Shown here: piece by piece, positions 1 to 8,889 of the stretch
Numbering within the stretch: position 1 is the stretch's first letter
How the letters are laid out: each line of letters begins with the position of its first letter
DNA from: Peribacillus sp. Bi96
Lineage (GTDB): Bacteria > Bacillota > Bacilli > Bacillales > DSM-1321
Length of the DNA: 64,000 nt
Direction of reading: 5' to 3'
Assembly (NCBI RefSeq): GCF_918698115.1
Contig: NZ_CAKKLV010000012.1
Coordinates: 84,847 to 148,846, forward strand
Translations under genes and position numbers: made by a program
Notes under the pieces: generated by a model
The model's database searches: none
Told to the model about the DNA's origin: nothing
Seen by the model: the letters and a program-made list of their open reading frames with translations, nothing else

Positions 1-117
1 GCACATGGGACTGGTTTAGGAATGGCTATTGCAAGAGATATTATTTCAGCCCATAATGGGAAACTTGATTTGACCAGCCTTGAAAATAAAGGAACCACCA
101 TTACTATACTATTATGA
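1..117 (+). CDS. Sensor histidine kinase, C-terminal fragment (cut by window edge)
   Basis: The first 38 codons read in frame 1 to a TGA and show the end of a HATPase_c domain: a G2-box-like HGTGLGMAIARDI, then a strand-turn-strand ending GTTITILL. Only the ATP-lid and C-terminus are inside the window. It converges on a YxeA/BceAB-type operon. In B. subtilis a kinase-regulator pair (YxdJK) sits beside yxdLM-yxeA, so this is plausibly the kinase that senses the peptide handled by the neighbouring transporter. Kinase identity is read from the sequence; the pairing is inference. Confidence 0.8.
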   Translation, partial: AHGTGLGMAIARDIISAHNGKLDLTSLENKGTTITILL

Positions 118-145
118 GCCGAGTATTTCTTAACAGGCAGAGAAA

Positions 146-187
146 AGGGCTGTTCCCCACTAATTTATTGGGGACAGCCCTGCTTTC
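146..187. terminator. Bidirectional terminator between kinase and yxeA-like gene
   Basis: Inverted repeat GGGCTGTTCCCC (from 147) and GGGGACAGCCC (to 180) with an 11-nt loop. A T-rich run follows on the plus strand and an A-rich run precedes it, so it can stop transcription from both convergent genes. Confidence 0.85.
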
Positions 188-547
188 TTATTTTAATTTT
201 TTTTGTGCCTTCTCTGGTATTTCCTCAAGTTTCACTTCATCATATGAAGATACTTCATCTCCATTTTTCACGTACATTTTCAAGTAGGCATCTTTCCGAA
301 GATTTTTTTGTGCCGTGAATTCAAGTAGTAATGTTTCTCCATCAGCATTTGTGGCGTCCAGTTTATAAGAATAGGAGTTCATCACTGAACCATCATCCAG
401 TTTGGTTTCATGTTGTACCCCATCCTCTGTAATTTGCAAATAATAATTGCTCGCATTCATGCGGTTGAAGTCCATTTTACTTAGCGCGAAAACTCCTATT
501 GCTCCAAGTAAAAACAAAATGCCCACTACCATTAGAAATTTTTTCAT
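188..547 (-). CDS. yxeA: YxeA family (DUF1093) small secreted/membrane protein
   Basis: About 119 aa. An N-terminal hydrophobic segment (about residues 4-24) is followed by a small beta-rich domain containing the Y-Y-x-Q-I and Y-x-Y-x-L-x-A-x-x-x-x-G patterns seen in YxeA/DUF1093 proteins. It is the last gene of the transporter operon, as yxeA follows yxdLM in B. subtilis. The ATG at 547 is preferred over an upstream GTG (556) because AAGGGTGA lies just before it; the preceding permease stops at 553. Exact function is unknown; a role linked to peptide-antibiotic response is inferred from the neighbours. Confidence 0.8.
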   Translation of the reverse strand: MKKFLMVVGILFLLGAIGVFALSKMDFNRMNASNYYLQITEDGVQHETKLDDGSVMNSYSYKLDATNADGETLLLEFTAQKNLRKDAYLKMYVKNGDEVSSYDEVKLEEIPEKAQKKLK

Positions 548-552
548 CTCGA

Positions 553-2472
553 TCACCCTTCTGTTTTATTATTTTGTGTGATTATACGATTGTAAGACAC
601 TACCGTTAAAAGATAATACAGACCGTAGATAACCGTATAAGCAATCATCCAGATCAACACAGGTTTTGCCAGGTCCATCATCAATATGCTAGAGAAGGCT
701 TTCAACGCCACAGCACTGTGAAATAACCCTGCTGCCAGTGGTACGAAGAAGATGATGAATACTTGTGATGCAATGGATTTCCGCATTTCTTTTGCGCTGA
801 CACCCATTTTATGAAGCATATTGTATTGTGATTTATCTTCCTCTGCTTCCGTTAAAACCTTAAAGTAAATGATACTGCCTGTCGCAGCTAAGAAAACCAG
901 ACCAAGGAAGCTTCCGATAAAGAGCAATGAGCCTACGCTTTCCATACTTGTTTGTAAATCTTGAGGGGCACTAGAAAATAGCGCATCTTCAGGCATTTGT
1001 TTTGCAATTTCTTCAGATAAATCCGTAGAAGCTTTGTCCACACCTATGACACGATATTTAAGTGCCTTCCCTTCTTTTTGTAATGCTATAAATTGATCAT
1101 TTGATACCACTACTGCAATACCTGCCGTGCCGGCATTTAAAACGGTTTGTGTTTTAAAGCTTTGGAATGTGATTGCCGTGCCATTTTCTGTCGTGATGGT
1201 CTTATCCTCGTATTTAGGTGAGAATCTTTTGTCATATCCAATATCTAAAATGACTGCATTGTCAGCGCTCACATGCAGTGATTCCTTGTCTTGTACTGCT
1301 GCTAATTTGTTATATGTTTTTTCGCTGATAACCGTATAAATTCTTTTATCCGAGCTATCGAATGCTGATGCCGCGTTTAATTCTTTCGTATTAAATGTGA
1401 CAGATCGTGCTTCAATATACTCATCGTACTTTGTATTTGGCAATACAGCGCTGACTTGTTGTTCGCCTTTTTCATCCGTTTGCTGATACATGAAGGTATT
1501 CGGATCGGCTGTCATGACTTGATCATTTGTATTGTAATAAAGACCATAAACCGCACCGCCAGCTGTTACCGTTGTAGCACTTAACACCGCAATCACGGTC
1601 AATGTACGTGCATTGCCCCTTATACGATACAGCAGTTGCGAGATCGTCATTAGATGAAGACCTTTCCACAGCCATTTTTCATTTTTCTTAATCATGGCTA
1701 ACACAAACCCTGTTACACTGTGAAACAATAAAAACGTACCGACAATAACTGTCGCCAAAATAATGAGTGCTGTCATTAAAAAGCCGAGCTTTTCCCACAC
1801 TTTAGAAGTAAAAAGATCTTGCATCGCCAACCAATAGCCCATGATAATTAGTAAAACTCCAAGAATGGCTACAATCATGGATGACTTCGGTGCCGCTTCC
1901 CCTTTTTTCGATGCGTGGAATAGATCAATTAATTTGAATTGATAAATTAAACGATAGCCCTGAAATGATGTCACTAAAAAAATAAGAAGAAATACGATTG
2001 CTGTGTTCAAAGCTGCTGATCCCGAAAATGTAAATGGTGCGATGACATCATAGCCCATTAAATAAATCAATAGCGTCATGAAGCCTTTTGAACAAAGGAA
2101 CCCTAGTATGATCCCGACAACTAATGAAACCAAACCTAATAGTAAGTTTTCAAAGAAGAGCATAAAGCCAATTTGACGATTTCGTACGCCAAGCAATGCA
2201 TATAAGGCCACTTCTTTTTTACGTTTTTTCATAAAGAATGAATTCGAATAGGCAATAAATACGACAACAAAGAATATGAGGATGACTGCCGCACCACTCA
2301 TTAGTGAATCTAATTTTTGTGATGAAGCCGTTTGTTCTGCAATCGTACCGCTATATTTTAATGTCACGAATGTGAAGTAGATGATGATGCTAAAAACCAT
2401 GGATGCGATGTATAAAAAATATTGAGTGAGGTTTCGTGCAATATTCTTTCTCGCTAAACTAAATAGCGTCAT
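553..2472 (-). CDS. BceB/YxdM-type ABC transporter permease
   Basis: 639 aa, the usual length for BceB-type permeases. The pattern is one TM helix near the N-terminus (about 18-40), further TM helices, an FtsX-like core, a large extracellular domain of roughly 200 residues (about 310-510) rich in D, K, T and S, and a final group of TM helices. The first residues (MTLFSLARKNIARNLTQYFL) match the family. With the ATPase it should remove or disengage peptide antibiotics and act as the sensor for its cognate kinase; this is established for BceAB-type systems. It overlaps the ATPase gene by 14 nt, which indicates translational coupling. Confidence 0.9.
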   Translation of the reverse strand: MTLFSLARKNIARNLTQYFLYIASMVFSIIIYFTFVTLKYSGTIAEQTASSQKLDSLMSGAAVILIFFVVVFIAYSNSFFMKKRKKEVALYALLGVRNRQIGFMLFFENLLLGLVSLVVGIILGFLCSKGFMTLLIYLMGYDVIAPFTFSGSAALNTAIVFLLIFLVTSFQGYRLIYQFKLIDLFHASKKGEAAPKSSMIVAILGVLLIIMGYWLAMQDLFTSKVWEKLGFLMTALIILATVIVGTFLLFHSVTGFVLAMIKKNEKWLWKGLHLMTISQLLYRIRGNARTLTVIAVLSATTVTAGGAVYGLYYNTNDQVMTADPNTFMYQQTDEKGEQQVSAVLPNTKYDEYIEARSVTFNTKELNAASAFDSSDKRIYTVISEKTYNKLAAVQDKESLHVSADNAVILDIGYDKRFSPKYEDKTITTENGTAITFQSFKTQTVLNAGTAGIAVVVSNDQFIALQKEGKALKYRVIGVDKASTDLSEEIAKQMPEDALFSSAPQDLQTSMESVGSLLFIGSFLGLVFLAATGSIIYFKVLTEAEEDKSQYNMLHKMGVSAKEMRKSIASQVFIIFFVPLAAGLFHSAVALKAFSSILMMDLAKPVLIWMIAYTVIYGLYYLLTVVSYNRIITQNNKTEG

Positions 2473-3226
2473 CTACCTCACCTCCAATTGTCGCAAGAAC
2501 ATCCAAAATCTCTTGGAAGAAAGCTTTACGTGTTTGATCACGACGGTAAATTTCTGTTGAAAGAGTACCATCCTTGATGAAAATAATACGACGGCAGAAG
2601 CTCGCTGCGTATGCATCATGCGTCACCAACATGATGGTTGAATGATTATTTTCATTTAATTCACTTAAGCTTTCCAGTAGGTTTGTCGCTGATTTTGAAT
2701 CAAGTGCACCTGTTGGTTCATCAGCAAGTATTAATGCAGGCTCTGTCACTAGCGCTCTTGCTGCGGCTGTTCTTTGCTTTTGGCCACCGGAGATTTGGTA
2801 TGGGTATTTTGCTAGTAAATCTTCAATACCAAATACTTTAGCAATACGATTCACTAGGCTATTGATTTCTTTCACTGGAACTTTTGCAATCGCCAGTGGC
2901 AACAATATATTTTCCTTCACGGTCAATGAATCCAGCAAATTGTAATCTTGGAAGATGAAACCAAGATTGTCACGTCTGAAATCCGTTAAATCAGCACCAC
3001 TCATATCGTGAATACTCGTATCTCTCATATAAATCTTCCCTGCTGTTGGTGAGTCAATTGTTGCTAACATATTGAGCAACGTCGATTTCCCCGCTCCAGA
3101 GGGTCCCATGATCCCCACAAACTCTCCTTCATTTATGTCAAAAGATATATTTTCCAACGCTGTATAGGCAGCATTTGATTTGCCATATGTCTTTTTGATA
3201 TTTTCTACTTTCAATAATGGCTCCAT
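2459..3226 (-). CDS. BceA/YxdL-type ABC transporter ATPase
   Basis: 255 aa ATPase of the MacB/BceA type. Visible motifs are Walker A GPSGAGKST, Q-loop IFQDYNLL, signature SGGQKQR, Walker B LILADEP and a switch His in VTHD. The reading frame is open to 3274, but GAGGTG sits directly before the ATG at 3226 (MEPLLKVENIKK), so the shorter start is chosen. It is the first gene of the transporter operon and is preceded by repeated TTACA motifs typical of OmpR-family regulator sites. Confidence 0.92.
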   Translation of the reverse strand: MEPLLKVENIKKTYGKSNAAYTALENISFDINEGEFVGIMGPSGAGKSTLLNMLATIDSPTAGKIYMRDTSIHDMSGADLTDFRRDNLGFIFQDYNLLDSLTVKENILLPLAIAKVPVKEINSLVNRIAKVFGIEDLLAKYPYQISGGQKQRTAAARALVTEPALILADEPTGALDSKSATNLLESLSELNENNHSTIMLVTHDAYAASFCRRIIFIKDGTLSTEIYRRDQTRKAFFQEILDVLATIGGEVDDAI

Positions 3227-3254
3227 TTGTTTCACCTCATCAATTTTGTTGATA

Positions 3255-3315
3255 CTTATACTATAAAAGCTCATCCTTACAGCATGTTTATACCAACCTT
3301 ACAGCAAGCTTACAT
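3255..3315 (-). promoter_or_regulatory. Probable promoter and response-regulator boxes for the bceAB-like operon
   Basis: On the plus strand CCTTACAGCA occurs twice (3275-3284 and 3297-3306), and a third CTTACA starts at 3309. The CTTACA cores start at 3276, 3298 and 3309, that is 22 and 11 bp apart, in helical phase. Minus-strand -10-like hexamers (TATAAG 3255-3260, TATAGT 3260-3265) lie downstream and there is no good -35, as expected of an activated promoter. OmpR-type regulators of BceRS/YxdJK systems bind such direct repeats. The regulator is not in the window. Confidence 0.6.
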
Positions 3316-3319
3316 TCAT

Positions 3320-3660
3320 AAAAAAAACGCCTTCTATTGAATAGAAGACGTTGGTTTTGTAGACAAAAAGGGTTTTATCTAAATTTCTAAAGTTGATTGG
3401 AACGGGAGGTACGAGGGCAACCGCCCGCGGAAAGCGATTACCTGGAGTGGAAATCCTACGTTCGAATTAAGACAGTTTTTAGACAAAAGGGGTTTTATCT
3501 AAATTTCTAAAACTAAATTGAATGGAACGGGTGTACGAGACTCCTGCGGGAAACGCGTCCAAGGGAGACACCGCAGGCGCAAAGCGCCGAGGGCGGACCG
3601 CCCGCGGAAAACGAGTACCTGCAGTGGAAATCCTCCGTTCGAATTTCACAAACACTCAAA
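3320..3660. repeat. Dispersed GC-rich Bacillaceae repeat, present as an imperfect tandem pair
   Basis: Unit 1 (3361-3467) and unit 2 (3481-3645) share the opening ACAAAA(A/G)GGGTTTTATCT and the closing block CCGCCCGCGGAAA...GTTCGAATT. Unit 2 has about 60 bp in the middle (from about 3540, CTCCTGCGGG... to GGGCGGA) that unit 1 lacks. A hairpin (CTTCTATTGAATAGAAG, 3330-3346) precedes the pair. Base composition is much richer in G+C than the surroundings. It resembles non-coding repeats scattered through Bacillus-group genomes; no real protein is encoded. Confidence 0.7.
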
Positions 3661-3666
3661 CAAAAA

Positions 3667-3731
3667 CGGTAGACAAAATCAATTATTATTGAGTTTGTCT
3701 ACCGTCTAAACGTCTTCTATTTAGAAGACGT
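3667..3731 (-). terminator. Paired-hairpin repeat acting as terminator of the DUF3817 gene
   Basis: Read on the minus strand: a hairpin ACGTCTTCTA/TAGAAGACGT (3710-3731), a linker TTTAGACGG, a second hairpin GTAGACAAA/TTTGTCTAC (3669-3702), then CGTTTTTGTTTG. The same two-hairpin layout and linker recur at 17552-17618, also just after a minus-strand gene, so this is a dispersed element with terminator activity. Confidence 0.7.
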
Positions 3732-3754
3732 CAAAGAGCATGTTTCTTTATCAT

Positions 3755-4045
3755 TTAATTATGCTTCAATAGCTTTCGATCGATTACAAAATTCCCAAAT
3801 GGAATGAAAGAAACGATGAAGATCATGGCCATTTTTAAAAAGGACCATTTTGATTGAATGCTTACGTAAAGAAGTAACAGGACGAATACGACAAATAGAA
3901 ACCCATGAATGCTGCCTAAAATGAGTGTCGCTTCCCCAATATCCAATATGTACTTAATGGGCATACCAATACCCAGCAATAGAACATATGAGATTCCCTC
4001 AATTATTGTAATAAACCTAAACCATCCAAGAACAGTAGAATACAT
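3755..4045 (-). CDS. DUF3817 family membrane protein (YdzA-like)
   Basis: 96 aa with three hydrophobic segments (about 10-30, 40-63, 68-88). The N-terminus LGWFRFITIIEGISYVLLL matches DUF3817, in which an R and an E lie in the first helix. The family is a small integral membrane protein of unknown function. It is monocistronic: a two-hairpin terminator follows, and the next minus-strand operon upstream ends in its own terminator at about 4211-4230. Confidence 0.75.
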   Translation of the reverse strand: MYSTVLGWFRFITIIEGISYVLLLGIGMPIKYILDIGEATLILGSIHGFLFVVFVLLLLYVSIQSKWSFLKMAMIFIVSFIPFGNFVIDRKLLKHN

Positions 4046-4202
4046 TCGCTCATCCCCTTATTCATTGTACAAGTACGACTTCATTCCAAAACGGCACACA
4101 AACAGACTCGTTTCTCATCCAAAATCTGCTACTCTATCATATTATATTACTGGAATATCCACTACTAAATAGTACCCAGGATTCGTTTGCCTGAAATGAA
4201 AA

Positions 4203-4232
4203 CGGTAAAAGCCCAATCCAAGGATTGGGCCC
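4203..4232 (-). terminator. Terminator of the CoA-transferase operon
   Basis: Stem GCCCAATCC (4211-4219) with GGATTGGGC (4222-4230). On the minus strand it is followed by TTTTACCGTTTT. It lies about 55 nt after the stop of the RraA-like gene. Confidence 0.8.
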
Positions 4233-4286
4233 GAGTATTTATCTACACTTAAAAGCGGTAATAGCTAGTATTAGCACCGTAGCATC

Positions 4287-4979
4287 TTACATCAGATTTG
4301 ATATTCCCTTTTTACTTTTCAACCAAGAAGGTTCAATACTTCCTTCTTGGTCTCCTTGTTTTCGCTTTCTTCGATATTCTGCAATTTCTTCGAGTCGTTT
4401 TTGTTCATAAACTAACTTTTTCTCTGCCTTGGTAAACACCTCTTCTATTTTATCCAGTGAAACAACAACTACACCATCCTCATCTCCAATGATTAAATCA
4501 CCGGGGTGAACAGTTACACCTCCACATGAGATAGTAGTATTACATTCCCCAGGTCCATCTTTAAATGGTCCACTAGGGGTGAATCCCTTTGCAAAAACTG
4601 GAAGTCCCAATTCACAAAGAGCCTCTTTATCACGAACTAATCCATCAATTACAATACCATCAAGTCCAACTGCATTTGCAGCTCCAGCCATTAACTCTCC
4701 TAGATAGGCATTTGCTTTGTGGTCTTTACCATCTGCGACTAATACATAGCCTTCTCTTCCAGAATATATGGCTTGATGAAGAATTAAATTATCTCCTGCT
4801 CTCATATTAACAGTCATAGCTGTCGCCACCACTTTCATCCCAGATGCCACAGGCTTTATCTTATAATCCATTACACCATTACAATCCATCGCATCCGCTA
4901 TAAGGGTCGTATTTAAAGCTTTGGCTCTCTCTATGATTTCTACAGGTAAAAGAGCAGGAATTGAGTTCAATTCATTCAT
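4287..4979 (-). CDS. RraA family protein (possible 4-hydroxy-4-methyl-2-oxoglutarate aldolase / oxaloacetate decarboxylase)
   Basis: 230 aa. The family core is visible: GELMAGAANAVGLDGIVIDG followed by LVRD, whose R-D pair positions the metal and substrate, and GDEDGVVVV near the C-terminus. A lysine-rich C-terminal helix extends past the core. The start at 4979 (MNELNS) follows AGGAG at the right spacing; the longer frame begins inside that site. RraA homologues in catabolic operons cleave or decarboxylate branched 2-oxo acids to pyruvate, which fits a dicarboxylate degradation operon. True RNase E inhibition is not expected in a Bacillus. Substrate unproven. Confidence 0.8.
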   Translation of the reverse strand: MNELNSIPALLPVEIIERAKALNTTLIADAMDCNGVMDYKIKPVASGMKVVATAMTVNMRAGDNLILHQAIYSGREGYVLVADGKDHKANAYLGELMAGAANAVGLDGIVIDGLVRDKEALCELGLPVFAKGFTPSGPFKDGPGECNTTISCGGVTVHPGDLIIGDEDGVVVVSLDKIEEVFTKAEKKLVYEQKRLEEIAEYRRKRKQGDQEGSIEPSWLKSKKGISNLM

Positions 4980-5045
4980 ATGTTTACTCCTCATTTCTCC
5001 GTGAAAAATTGAAAGCTTCTTTCGATTCAGTAAACGAAAACATGG

Positions 5046-6347
5046 CTATATTGATAATGCACCGAAAAGGAAAGCAGTTATAATCATTACCAAAGCTGTT
5101 CCGACGGCATATTTTAGTGAAAATTTTATATGCTCCCTAAACTCTACACCGACAAGTCCAAGCAATACGTATACCGACCCAACCAATGGACTTAATAAAT
5201 GTAGTGGCTGGCCTAATAGTGATGCTTGTGCAATTTCAAGTTTATCGATTCCAAATCCCGAAGCAGTCTCAGCAATAATTGGAATGATACCAAAATAATA
5301 AGGGTCATTTGCCATTACAAACGTAAATGGCATACTGGTCAATCCTACAATTGCAGGCAATTGTGGACCAAGAAAGTCCGGTATAATATGCACTAAAGAA
5401 GAAGCCATGGCATCAACCATTTCCGTTCCCTCCAAGATACCTGCGAAAATACCGGCAGCAAAGATCAAGGAAGTAACAGTTAGAATATTTCCAGCATGCG
5501 CTTCAACTCTACTCTGTTGCTCTTTTAAATTCGGGTAGTTTACAACTATGACTATGACAAAACCGATCATAAATAATGCAGGTAATGGCAAAACTGCTTT
5601 AACCAAGGCAAAAATCAATACTAGAGTAAGAATGATGTTGAACCAATACAATTTGGGTCTTTTTAATGATTGATCTGCTGCAATGTCCTCCATTGATACG
5701 GCTATTTCTCCTTCTGTTTCTGTATAATGACCAAAAACACCTAATCTTTTGCGTTCTCTTAAACCAAAAAACACGCCTAGTCCAATGACATATAATGCCC
5801 CCGCAATGATGGATGGGATAATTGGCCCCAAGAGTTCCATAGCGTCATAACCAAATATCGACATTACCCTAGCCGTCGGTCCCCCCCAAGGAAGTACATT
5901 CATAATGCCCATCGACATGGCAGGAAGACAAGCCAGTATTAACTTATTCATTCCTAACCTCTCGTATAATGGCAATAGTGCTGTAACGACAATTAGGTAC
6001 GTGATCGTTCCATCCCCGTCTAACCCTACCAATAAAGACAATACTGCAGTAGTAACGGAGATCTTTAACGGATCGCCTTTTGATATTTTCACCATTCTGG
6101 TCACCAAAGGATCAAACATCCCTGCATCTATTAGTATCCCAAAATATAAAATGGCGAATATCACCATTATTGCGGTTGGTGTAATTGTTTCAATCCCCTT
6201 CATCATCATAGGTCCTAAATCAGTGAATCCACCTATTAAGGCAAAAATGACCGGAATGATGATCAGGGCATTGAGAGCGCTTAATCGCTTACTCATAATT
6301 AAATACATAAAAACAACAATCATCATGAATCCTAAAATCGATAACAT
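5046..6347 (-). CDS. CitMHS family citrate/dicarboxylate:H+ symporter
   Basis: 433 aa with about 11-12 hydrophobic segments, the length of CitMHS proteins. Typical features are an N-terminal LxxLGFxMI helix, the DGDGTITYLIV loop near residue 110, and PWGGPTARV near residue 153. These permeases import citrate-like acids, often as metal complexes. It lies between the lyase and RraA-like genes on the same strand, so it should import the substrate of this operon. GGGGGG lies before the ATG. Confidence 0.88.
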   Translation of the reverse strand: MLSILGFMMIVVFMYLIMSKRLSALNALIIIPVIFALIGGFTDLGPMMMKGIETITPTAIMVIFAILYFGILIDAGMFDPLVTRMVKISKGDPLKISVTTAVLSLLVGLDGDGTITYLIVVTALLPLYERLGMNKLILACLPAMSMGIMNVLPWGGPTARVMSIFGYDAMELLGPIIPSIIAGALYVIGLGVFFGLRERKRLGVFGHYTETEGEIAVSMEDIAADQSLKRPKLYWFNIILTLVLIFALVKAVLPLPALFMIGFVIVIVVNYPNLKEQQSRVEAHAGNILTVTSLIFAAGIFAGILEGTEMVDAMASSLVHIIPDFLGPQLPAIVGLTSMPFTFVMANDPYYFGIIPIIAETASGFGIDKLEIAQASLLGQPLHLLSPLVGSVYVLLGLVGVEFREHIKFSLKYAVGTALVMIITAFLFGALSI

Positions 6348-6474
6348 ATATACCCCCCTTAATTTGTATCCGTTTTCATTTCGAATTTACAATAGAGTGA
6401 TTGGAGTGAATCAGGCTAACACCAAATTACACTCATGTTTCTTTAAAGGGATTCAGTTGAATCCCCATTTGTAT

Positions 6475-7428
6475 TCATCCAAGCTTTTTTTGACTTTTGG
6501 GTTTTGTATGTAGCCTGCTGTTCGGGCCCGCCTTTAGAATAAAGCTTCCACCATCATGCCCAATTGTATGTTTGATATCTCTAGCGATTTCGAGTAATGA
6601 ATCAAGATTGATGCCTGTTCGAATTCCCATTTCATGTAAGCCATGTACGAGATCTTCTGTGGGTAAATTCCCTGCAGCGTTAGGGGCATAAGGGCAGCCC
6701 CCCAGTCCCGTGGTAGAGCTATCGAAATCCGTAACCCCTTGTTGCAATGCTGCGACTGCATTAGCGAATGCCATCCCTCTTGTATTGTGTAAATGTAAGG
6801 TGAACTTGAAACTAGGGAATAATTTTTTAATAATCCTTAACATTTCAGATACTTGTTTAGGATTTCCCATTCCAACGGTATCCGCCAATGAAACTTCGTT
6901 AACCCCCATATCTTGATATCTTTCAAGAATCGATACGATTTTTTCCAAAGGTACCTCTCCTTCATATGGACAACCAAATGCTACCGCAATGGAACCTCCC
7001 ACTTCCACACCATATTTTCCGGCAAGTTCTACAATCGGCAGGTGCTCCATTTGTGCTTCTCTAACTAAACAGTTGGAATTGGATAAGCTATGTGAATCAG
7101 TAGCCGATAGTAAGATCTTGATTTTTTTCATTCCTGCATTAATGGCCCGTTCTGCCCCGCGCAAGTTGGGAACCAGTGCACGGAACTTTATTCCATCTAA
7201 GTCCTGAACCTGCTTTACCACCTCTTCCGCATCTTTTAATTGAGGTATTGCTCGAGGATGCACGAAGGATGTAACTTCGATGCGTTTGATTCCTGTACTT
7301 GTCAGACCACGGATAATGCGAATCTTTTCTTGTGTAGGTATCCATTTATCTTCCATTTGAAAACCATCTCGCGGGAGTACTTCCCAAATATTCACTTTGT
7401 CGGGTAAAATCATTTTTTCATTTTCCAT
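6475..7428 (-). CDS. Hydroxymethylglutaryl-CoA lyase family enzyme
   Basis: 317 aa DRE-TIM metallolyase. It has EVLPRDGFQ (catalytic R20-D21), the metal-binding HLH at 212-214, and the flexible-loop signature GLGGCPYAP with the catalytic Cys at 245. True HMG-CoA lyase makes acetyl-CoA and acetoacetate. Here the gene starts 2 nt after the stop of a class III CoA transferase, implying a transferase-activated acid is cleaved. Candidate substrates are 3-hydroxy-3-methylglutarate or a related branched hydroxy-acid. Leucine-catabolic partners are absent nearby, so a role apart from leucine breakdown is inferred. Confidence 0.85.
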   Translation of the reverse strand: MENEKMILPDKVNIWEVLPRDGFQMEDKWIPTQEKIRIIRGLTSTGIKRIEVTSFVHPRAIPQLKDAEEVVKQVQDLDGIKFRALVPNLRGAERAINAGMKKIKILLSATDSHSLSNSNCLVREAQMEHLPIVELAGKYGVEVGGSIAVAFGCPYEGEVPLEKIVSILERYQDMGVNEVSLADTVGMGNPKQVSEMLRIIKKLFPSFKFTLHLHNTRGMAFANAVAALQQGVTDFDSSTTGLGGCPYAPNAAGNLPTEDLVHGLHEMGIRTGINLDSLLEIARDIKHTIGHDGGSFILKAGPNSRLHTKPKSQKKLG

Positions 7429-7429
7429 G

Positions 7430-8638
7430 TTAGATGACCCCCTTTTCCTTTAAATTCATTAATTCCTCTTCCGATAATCCAAGCTCTTTACAATACACTT
7501 GTTTGTTATGCTCTCCAAGCTCTGGTGCACGATGACGGATGCGCCCCGGGGTTTCTGAAAACTTAGGTACAATGCCAGGAACTTTAACTTTGCCTAATCG
7601 AGGATGATCCACTTCCAAAATATTTTCCCTCGCTTGATAATGAGGATCTTCGAAGATATCTTTTATGCTTAATATAGGAGAAATGGGAACACCAAACTCA
7701 TCCATTGTCTTCAAAAGTTCTTGTTTATTTAGAGATTTCATAAAAGTCATAACAAGTTCTTGAAGGATGTCATTGTTATTCATTCGTGCTTGGTTTGTTA
7801 AATAATCAGGATTTCCTATCAAATCCGGCCGATCCATAGCTACAGCCAAACGTTCCCATGTTTTTTGTGTACTGCATACCATGACAACCCAATGTCCGTC
7901 TTTTGTTTGGTAAGTACCCGAAGGGCTTGAATGACCGTGAAGCATAGGTGCTCTCTCTCGTACTTTTCCGAGCTGATCATGTTCAGCAATTAAGAAATCC
8001 ATCATCCTGAACATCCCTTCGTATAGTCCCATCTCAACGATTTGACCTTTTTCTGTACTGGAAGTTTCACGATGTAGGAGAGCGCTTACAGTTCCAAAAG
8101 CAATATATATGCCAGATATATAATCGAGTAATGAAAATGAAGGGCTTACTGGGTGGCGGTCCTCAAATCCCTGTAGGTATGTATATCCCGAAAATGCAGT
8201 ACTAGGCGTTCCGAATCCTGCCTTTTCTGCATATGGCCCTGTCTGTCCATAACCAGATTGTCTAGTCATAATGAGACGGGGGTTCACTTCCCTCAGCACA
8301 TCATATCCTAGTCCCCATTTTTCCATGGTTCCAGGCCTGAAATTTTCTATTAGGACATCGGCGGTGCTAATCATTTTTTTAAATAACTCTTTACCCTCAA
8401 TAGTGCGAATGTCCAAAGTTACAGACTGTTTATTACGTGCAAGACCTGGCCACCTTAATGGTTCAGAACCATTCCACGGTCCAAGGCCTCTCAACGGATC
8501 ACCTTTATCCGGGAGTTCCACTTTTATTACTTCAGCTCCTAAGTCCGCCAATAAGGTAGCTGCAAACGGAGCGGCAATCACAGTAGATGCATCGATAACA
8601 CGAATTCCAGTCAAAGGGCCATTTGTTGGATTATCCAT
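7430..8638 (-). CDS. CaiB/BaiF class III CoA transferase
   Basis: 402 aa. The N-terminus has the family motif GIRVIDAS...AAPFAATLLADLGAEVIKVE, followed by GDPLRGLGP and LDIRTIEG. Asp172 in the SLLDYISG segment is the expected nucleophile. It opens the operon and the lyase gene begins almost at its stop, so the CoA ester is passed straight on. The family moves CoA between carboxylic acids such as formyl/oxalyl, succinyl/malyl or citramalyl. A putative IclR-type operator lies about 100 bp upstream. Confidence 0.88.
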   Translation of the reverse strand: MDNPTNGPLTGIRVIDASTVIAAPFAATLLADLGAEVIKVELPDKGDPLRGLGPWNGSEPLRWPGLARNKQSVTLDIRTIEGKELFKKMISTADVLIENFRPGTMEKWGLGYDVLREVNPRLIMTRQSGYGQTGPYAEKAGFGTPSTAFSGYTYLQGFEDRHPVSPSFSLLDYISGIYIAFGTVSALLHRETSSTEKGQIVEMGLYEGMFRMMDFLIAEHDQLGKVRERAPMLHGHSSPSGTYQTKDGHWVVMVCSTQKTWERLAVAMDRPDLIGNPDYLTNQARMNNNDILQELVMTFMKSLNKQELLKTMDEFGVPISPILSIKDIFEDPHYQARENILEVDHPRLGKVKVPGIVPKFSETPGRIRHRAPELGEHNKQVYCKELGLSEEELMNLKEKGVI

Positions 8639-8726
8639 AAAAATACTTCCTCCTTGATGTTATGAGTCTGGTAATTTTGCTAAATAAGATAGGAATGAGA
8701 AATAGAAATCTTTTGATGTTTCATCT

Positions 8727-8760
8727 AGTGGAACTTATCATTCCGTTAGATGGAACTTCA
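8727..8760 (-). promoter_or_regulatory. Putative IclR-family operator upstream of the CoA-transferase operon
   Basis: Three GGAA/TTCC half-sites occur in a regular array: TGGAA (8729-8733), TTCC (8741-8744), TGGAA (8751-8755). They form TGGAA-N7-TTCC and overlapping direct repeats TAG(T/A)..GGAACTT. IclR sites commonly have TGGAA...TTCCA form, and an IclR gene lies directly upstream. Inference from pattern and position. Confidence 0.45.
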
Positions 8761-8837
8761 TGAATGAATTATAGCAAAACACTTTTTATCTGTCACGATA
8801 AAAATTAAAAAATTCTGTTTTTTCTAAAACCAAAATA

Positions 8838-8871
8838 AAAAACAGCGCCCAGTAAAAGGCGCTGTTTTTAA
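8838..8871 (-). terminator. Terminator after the IclR gene
   Basis: AACAGCGCC / GGCGCTGTT stem flanked by A and T runs on both sides. It separates the regulator gene from the operon it probably controls. Confidence 0.88.
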
Positions 8872-8889
8872 ACTTGTCCACAATATTAG

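Noticed and set aside
3518..3709. Arg-rich plus-strand frame across the GC-rich repeat
   Set aside because: Composition is dictated by the repeat, and the same frame is broken in the adjacent copy.
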